A DNA stretch of 64,000 nucleotides from Massospora cicadina (Eukaryota; Entomophthoromycota; Entomophthoromycetes; Entomophthorales; Entomophthoraceae). The translations under genes were made by a program, and so were the position numbers. Below the pieces are notes generated by a model. That model was given only the letters and a program-made list of their open reading frames with translations, was not told where the DNA came from and ran no database searches. Below are positions 58,511-64,000 of this stretch, piece by piece. Position 1 is the stretch's first letter; every line of letters begins with the position of its first letter. The DNA is taken from positions 42,304 to 106,303 of the forward strand of contig JAKSZP010005572.1 of the NCBI GenBank assembly GCA_022478985.1, written 5' to 3'.

Positions 58511-60569
58511 TCCACCCCATTTCTATATTGACAAAACTTATACAAATAGACTCAAATTAAAATTACACAAAACATTATTTAAAAATGGACTTTATATTAA
58601 AAAGGATGAAATAATGGTGGGGGAATTTTAGCTAAGGAGCCATGGAGCATGATCTCAATCTGGGTATAGGACCATTAAAGCTAAACCAAATGTTCATGGT
58701 TTCAGGAATTGTATGACTGATTAATCCTGGTGGTCTAGTGATCAGCTCTAAAATCGGAACTTTAAATTAGAAATGAGCTCATAAAATAACACTTTGTTAG
58801 AACTTATCCTGGTAGTTTTTACTTGATGCTTTTAATATTGTCAAAAGATATCAGAATTGCGACCATTAATGTAGCAGGATTCTCAAGTCTTCTTTACAAA
58901 ATTTATTTATGATGCTCAACTTTTACGGAATGGATAGAAAATTAAATTATATAGTTTAGCTAAGTCCCATCATTACTGTAAACTTATATAAAATTATAAT
59001 CAATATAGAGCAGATTCATAATCTCAAGCAAATACATAATTTTCTTCACTATTAATTATGTTTTAGCGCTTTAAAAAATCATACACAAAAATTCTAATTA
59101 GACCATCAATTACTTCAAAGAATTATAACGTTCTGTCAAAACAATGTCCTTAGATTTATTATTTGGAGTTGTGCTTGACACATCTAAAACTCTAATGTAA
59201 GTAAATATAATACTTTTTTTATTTTTAGAGGCACCAAATTTCTATCAAATATAATAAGTATTTATTATACTAAAAATAACAGATATATTCTATATATCTT
59301 GTCATAAAACCTTTCATCATTTGATATATAGAAATCAGCAGCTAAAATATCTTTTATACTATATTAAAAGTATAAATACTTTGGACATCTTAGGTATCAT
59401 CATTTAATTTTAGGACAATCAGATCCAACCTGTGACAAACACCGTCTTTCAATAGTTTCTTGGTGAGTTTTGCTAACAGGGCATCAGTCAAAGCCCTCAA
59501 ACAGGATAAATCACCTTATAAGAAATTGTGGTTCTGATGGCTAAACTGACGTCTTATAAAGAGTACCCATATAAAGGAGAGTCCTAAACCAACTTTAGGC
59601 AGTTGGGTTTTGTCCCTAAGGAGCTGTTGCACATAATTGACAGTTTTTGTAAGTTCTAAGATGTACCCCATGACTTCTTAGGTGCCAGATATATGAGTTT
59701 TAAAACAATTATTTCTTTTAAAGCTTTAAAAATTTCAGATTTTTAACCTTTTAATTGAATACTAGAAGACAACTTTGCTTTAAGCATCCTTTCCTGATTG
59801 TTTATATATTTAGATTTGATGAATATGTAGAATATGCTTAAGGGAGTTCCTGCCAAGTCTGCAGACAGCTTGGCCCTTGATGGGCCTCTTTCAAGAATCT
59901 CAGCTTCCAAAATTCTCATCTAGACCCACTCTAAAATTTCTGATGGGTAACTTGGTTGTTTTAAAAATTTTAATTAGGTTTTAAAAATCAAAATCATATT
60001 TGTTCTCAAAAACTATCTATTTGAAGGTCAATATGACCAATTTGGTTGTAACTTCATTTACATATTAATCTATTTTTTAATTTATGGCTGATCTTTGAGG
60101 ATCTAAGCCCTCATAGCCTGCTTGTTTAGCCTTATTATTCCCCTTGATGAAGTTAAGGCTATGTGGCAGTCAGGCATAGTCTTGACATCACACAACCTAA
60201 CACAAAGTATTTATATAAGATCTATTATTTTGAGGAAGAACTAGGGCAAAAAATCTTAAAGTCATGATAGAGTATCATTTAATTTGGTACAAGTGCTAAC
60301 AGATTCTTAGAAATGATAGTTTTTAAATTCTTTGCACCTCTTATATTCCACTTTAAATTTTGGTATATAAGAATATTGTTTATAGTGAGATCAACAAGTG
60401 TAGAACTGAAAAACCTAAATTAAATATGCATACCATGATACTAGCACCACATATGTCTAAACAGCCTCTTTAATATCTAAAGCAAATATAGCAGAAAGCA
60501 CCTATGTATTGATAATACTGTGCTCGATCTTAAATTTCAACTATACAAAATACATTTTATTAAATACTT
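58511..60569. other. AT-rich region without a recognised gene
   Basis: No frame, repeat or RNA signal could be supported. Confidence 0.45.
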
Positions 60570-60580
60570 TAACAGTGATG

Positions 60581-60617
60581 CTTTTTGTCCCAAGGTCGAC
60601 CCACCTCGAATAATTTT
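60581..60617 (+). mobile_element. SINE tail, 5'-truncated copy
   Basis: TTTGTCCCAAGGTCGACCCA and CCTCGAATAATTT match the tail of the SINE at 61,421-61,545. Near-identical flanks TAACAGTGATG (60,570-60,580) and TAACAGAGTGATG (60,618-60,630) look like a target-site duplication with a 2-base indel, so this is a 5'-truncated insertion, not a random remnant. Confidence 0.65.
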
Positions 60618-60630
60618 TAACAGAGTGATG

Positions 60631-61216
60631 ATCACCAGAAAACACCTGATTTGGCAAGTTCATACTATATTACTTGATGAGCAACTTTAAGAAGTTGTGA
60701 TAACAAATAGAGTATAGTCTCCATGTCATGAATCACCTTTTGAGGGGTGGGTGGCATGGTGGGATATATCCTGCTCTCACCCTGTAAAATTAAGTTTGAC
60801 TTGTTCATGTCATGTATAGAATGCCAGTCTTGAAACTTTCAATGTCAATTGTATTAAAATTTCTGATATAATATAGAAACCCATAGATAAAATCTAATAC
60901 TTATTTGCCATTGTTCGCCCTTAGTCCACATATCTCAGATTATTTAGATACCTTTTTTGTGATTAGAGTTGCATGACAAAAATAATGTCCAATCTGTTTG
61001 AATATGATAATGTCTATAATCGGAGCTGCAAGGTGCCTTGACTAAACCAAATATACAATTGCTGTTAATTATTAAGTGCTCATAGTATTAAGATAAATTT
61101 ATATTTGATTAAAGAGAATTAATTTTTGTGAAGTGTTGTGCATAGTTGAACTTAATTAAGATGAGATTAGCTGCATTACTTGGAATATTTTAGCATGACT
61201 ATATTAAAAAGTTGTG
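60631..61216. other. No recognised gene
   Basis: AT-rich sequence between SINE pieces. Confidence 0.45.
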
Positions 61217-61279
61217 ATGGTAGCCCGGCAGGTAAAAGTAAAAATGCTGTAACAGGTTCAAAACCTGTTCTGGCTAGGA
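61217..61279 (+). mobile_element. SINE head fragment (tRNA-like)
   Basis: TAGCCCGGCAGG (A-box-like) and GGTTCAAAACC (B-box-like) occur with a perfect 5-bp T-arm, ACAGG-TTCAAAA-CCTGT. The stretch between the boxes is too short for a tRNA D arm plus anticodon arm, and the conserved SINE tail is missing. I therefore call it a SINE head fragment and not a tRNA gene. Confidence 0.6.
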
Positions 61280-61310
61280 TGAGCATAATTTCCTCCACCC
61301 CCACTTATCA

Positions 61311-61333
61311 TTAATTAATTAATTAATTAATTA
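61311..61333. repeat. (TTAA)n microsatellite
   Basis: Six near-perfect TTAA units. Confidence 0.9.
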
Positions 61334-61420
61334 TTGATATGGAGTTAAAAAAGGAAAAATTTGGGTGGTTGGCATACAGGGTGGTTGCTGAGACTGCTGA
61401 ATCTTTTTTAAAAAAGAAAA

Positions 61421-61545
61421 GCCCTGCGGGTAAAACTGCTTCCACCCTAGTGCAGGTTTTGAGTTCGAAACCTGTACTGGCTAGAAAAATTCTCGGTGTG
61501 ACATATTTGTCTCAAGGTCGACCCACCTCGAATATTTTTTATATT
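61421..61545 (+). mobile_element. tRNA-derived SINE, near-complete copy
   Basis: Aligns with the copy at 43,221-43,349 from GCCCTGCGGGTAAAACTGC to CGAATATTTTTT. The B box is intact (GAGTTCGAAACC); the A-box region is slightly altered. The tail reads CTCAAGGTCGACCCACCTCG. It may be flanked by a short TTAAAAAAG duplication. Confidence 0.8.
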
Positions 61546-62389
61546 AAAAAAGTTATGAAACATCATTTTTATTTCAAGTAAATATTATGAAGTCACGGCG
61601 CTCAAGACCCTTTTTCTCTTACATGTCCGCTATAATGTGATGGAGACGATGCACTCAGATCCTTTAATCCAGCTTTTCATAGGTTTTAGAAAAGATTTAT
61701 ATATGAATTTATAAATAAAGCTGCTTCTGTCTTCCGATATGTTTAGAATATGAATGAAATATACTTATTCCACCCATTGAATTGGCTCTCCAATCTATGG
61801 CCATCTTTTCCAAACTACCTATTCTTTAGGTAAGCTAAGTGTGAGCTCGCAAACTATATTAAAACTGTGCACATTGATGTTCTTTAAAATATCTCAAATT
61901 ATATTGTTCTTTTTAAGTCCCGTGCTACTAGTACCAACCTCTAGTTTTATCTATCCTAGCCTCCATTTTTGGGATGAGTCCAAACAAAAACTACCGCCTA
62001 AACTCTATCTGTATATAATATACCCATTTAGACATACTATAGTGGCAGGCGAGTTAGGTTCTTGATCTCATATCGGGACAAGCATATACAGTCTAACTTT
62101 GTTGCTCCATTAGTTTAAAATAATATTTTTTAGTTTGCAGTTGGCTTTAAAGTATCAAAACAAAATCTTGTGAAATTCCCAATTTAAATTCATGATAAAA
62201 CACAATAAGCAAACAAGCCCAACCCATTAAATTATCGACTAGCTTTCAACCAATATTATCCAATTTATGCCTTAAACCTTTCTAGAAAAACAAAGTATTT
62301 AAAAAAATAAAATATTTACTATCATAACTTAACCTAACACACCTTGACTTTAAATAAAATTCTGCTAGAACAACTCCACCCCAATTAAT
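61546..62389. other. Intergenic region downstream of the DUS4 gene
   Basis: A 74-codon plus-strand frame at 61,841-62,065 has a hydrophobic start but no recognised family. Nothing else is assignable. Confidence 0.45.
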
Positions 62390-63578
62390 TTAGTATATAT
62401 TCATACCATAATAGCGATTAAGATGGTCAAGTATCGCAGGAATCGACGACAAAACGTTAAATGTTTTCTTTTCTATAGCAAAAAACTTTAGCTATAAAGC
62501 CTCATCAATTAAGACTACCTGCTTTGCTCATTACATCCTCGAGCATAAACATTAAATGATGGTGGAAGACAAAAGTGGTAGTCCCGTAGTTCAAGGCTGC
62601 TTGGACATATTGCTTCAGGTTGAATTTAAATTATATTATAGGTTATTACCTCAACGCACTCCCATGGAGTATACTTTTCATTTGAGAATAAGGCAGGATT
62701 CCTTAATAGCCCTCGAGCAGCCATAATTCCTGTTGTAAAGATGTAAGAAATAAAACATAACTTTAAACTGTTAATTACCGTCAACGTGAGTATAGTTAAT
62801 TATATTTGTCGCATCCTTTAAAGAGAAAACATCTCCATTGGCAATAATAGGCACCGTTGCATTTTCTTTGACAAATTTGATTGCATCTAAATTAACAGGT
62901 TCAGAAGAGCTTTGTTTTGTCGTTCGTCCGTGAACTGCAATCCATTCTACACCAGCTGCTTCCGCTCGTTTAATAAATTCATATGTTTTACTACGTTTGT
63001 AAACTGCTAAGCATAAAAACTTATATTCATGGGCACGTGTATTACCTTAAATCTTTATGTACGCGTATTTTTATAGAGCAAGGGACGTTGGTTCTATTCC
63101 GGACTTGATGAATCATGTCTTTAACTAACTCGGGTTGAGTCATCAAATGAGCGCCAATTCCTTCATTTATAGCCCATTTTTGAGGACAACCACAATTTAT
63201 ATCGATCGCATCGGCATACGGTGCGACAAACTCTGCTGCATCTGCAAGATCCTTGCCTGTATTAGCAGCAAATTGCACTACTAATGGCCCCTCTAGACTA
63301 TTCGTGCTAAAGTCTGCCTCCTTGCTAAAGGCGAGCTTGCAAAAACATCGGCTAGAATCATTGGGGTATATGCCAAATCAACCTTATAACTTAAAATCTT
63401 AAAAAAATGTTTCGCAGTAGAGTAAATTGAAATTTTCTTACTTTCTTACAACTTCTCTAAACGGCAATTTGGAATAACGAACCATTGGTGCACATATTTT
63501 AAGAAAAGGAAAATCTGAATTTTTCGCTTCTTCAATAAGTTTATGAAGTGAAATTCTATTGCGCTCGGTGGAAACCAT
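62390..63578 (-). CDS. DUS4: tRNA-dihydrouridine synthase, DUS4 family (six exons, one apparent frameshift)
   Basis: The flavoenzyme reduces specific uridines in the tRNA D-loop (positions 20a/20b in studied DUS4 enzymes). Exons on the minus strand: 63,442-63,578, 63,046-63,389, 62,779-62,990, 62,650-62,729, 62,519-62,612 and 62,390-62,472. Introns are 52, 55, 49, 37 and 46 nt, all GT-AG. The product is about 316 residues, the usual family length. Landmarks: 'ICAPMVRYSKLPFR' (FMN-binding barrel start), 'YTPMI', 'VQFAANTG', 'DINCGCPQ' with the active-site cysteine, 'SIKIRVHKD', 'AVHGRT', 'PIIANGD', 'GIMAARGLL' (phosphate binding), then the helical domain with 'FHHHLMFMLED' and 'FNVLSSIPAILDHL'. 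The start is the ATG at 63,576-63,578; the stop is TAA at 62,390-62,392. One base seems missing at about 63,330-63,347, between 'MILADVFA' and 'DFSTN'. It is otherwise intact. Confidence 0.93.
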
Positions 63579-63821
63579 TTTAACGATAATTCAATTTAAT
63601 TTCTATCTAAGCATGCACAAAAAAGAATGGACGGAGGATAGGCAATATAATAGTTATAAGGCAATTGGAGTTTGGTGTAATGGTAAGTTTAGGAATATAT
63701 AATAATGTTTACTTATAAATTATTAAAGCTAAATGAATATTTGAACACCAAGCGTTTTTATTAAATTTGTTCACTCAATTAATACAACTGCATCTAAGTT
63801 TACTTTTGATCAACCATTTTT
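63579..63821. other. Upstream region of the DUS4 gene
   Basis: About 240 bases of AT-rich sequence. No clear TATA box or other promoter element can be assigned. Confidence 0.4.
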
Positions 63822-63960
63822 AACCGACTTTGAAAAAGAAGGAGGTTCTCAATTTGACTTGTATGTATTTTTTTTGTTTGTTCGCGCATAACTCTGAAAC
63901 TACAGGACCAATTTGGATGCCTAAAGGTTTCAAAAAAAGGATGCTCAAACTTATGCCCGT
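63822..63960 (+). repeat. Fragment of a widespread dispersed repeat (GGAGGTTCTCAATTTGAC type)
   Basis: AACCGACTTTGAAAAAGAAG, then GAGGTTCTCAATTTGACTTG, a T-run, and TTCGCGCATAACTCTGAAAC resemble a dispersed repeat I recall from many eukaryotic genomes, arthropods especially. This is from memory, with no search. The right end runs toward the window edge. Confidence 0.45.
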
Positions 63961-64000
63961 TTTACTTTTGTAAGTATTGGCCCAGTATATTTTTTTCCCA

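Noticed and set aside
61217..61279. A functional tRNA gene
   Set aside because: A and B boxes and a perfect T-arm exist, but there is no room for both D arm and anticodon arm, and related copies show it is a SINE head.
1..64000. CRISPR arrays, bacterial operons, phage genes or rRNA genes
   Set aside because: No regularly spaced repeat array, no operon-like gene packing and no rRNA signature. The only intact gene has spliceosomal introns.

Overview
The window reads as a transposon graveyard from an AT-rich, repeat-rich eukaryote, with one ordinary gene at the right edge. That gene (62,390-63,578, minus strand) is a DUS4-type tRNA-dihydrouridine synthase in six exons with introns of only 37-55 nt. 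Compact GT-AG introns, chromovirus-like Ty3/gypsy elements and an L1-like LINE with a zinc-finger tail together favour a fungus, perhaps an early-diverging or rust-type lineage. An invertebrate cannot be excluded from sequence alone. No bacterial operons, rRNA genes, intact tRNA genes or CRISPR arrays are visible.

Layout. 1-3.6 kb: 3' part of a decayed Ty3/gypsy element (+) with its 3' LTR. 4.5-7.8 kb: smaller gypsy debris. 8,123-13,402: a full-length LINE (-) with 17-bp target-site duplications. 15.3-25.9 kb: an old minus-strand gypsy element between diverged LTR-like repeats, carrying a later insertion of a coding repeat called here family X (copy A). 27,369-33,926: the best preserved gypsy element (+), with both LTRs, primer-binding site, polypurine tract and gag-PR-RT-RNase H-IN. 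34.2-38.2 kb: a separate coding fragment, then family X copy B (-). 38,673-46,220: a third LTR-bounded gypsy element (-), pierced by a SINE with a perfect 17-bp duplication. 46.6-51.8 kb: a fourth gypsy element (+), itself interrupted near 49.9-50.9 kb by a GC-richer insert. 53,243-55,142: family X copy C (-). 55-62 kb: AT-rich sequence with no convincing gene and three more SINE pieces. 62.4-63.6 kb: the DUS4 gene.

How the parts relate. The LTR elements supply integrase-type insertions. The LINE, the SINE and family X share a different signature: variable 12-17 bp direct repeats at their ends and no LTRs, as expected from target-primed reverse transcription. Family X encodes a protein resembling the LINE's ORF1 but shows no reverse transcriptase, so it looks like an undescribed non-autonomous, ORF1-only retroposon family. 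It is the most interesting object in the window. All mobile elements here are broken. In the best preserved gypsy element the damage is enriched for TGA stops at conserved arginines and for G-to-A changes at catalytic acids, the mark of cytosine deamination or RIP-like mutation.

All boundaries, alignments and identities were made by eye. Coordinates given with 'about' may be off by tens of bases.
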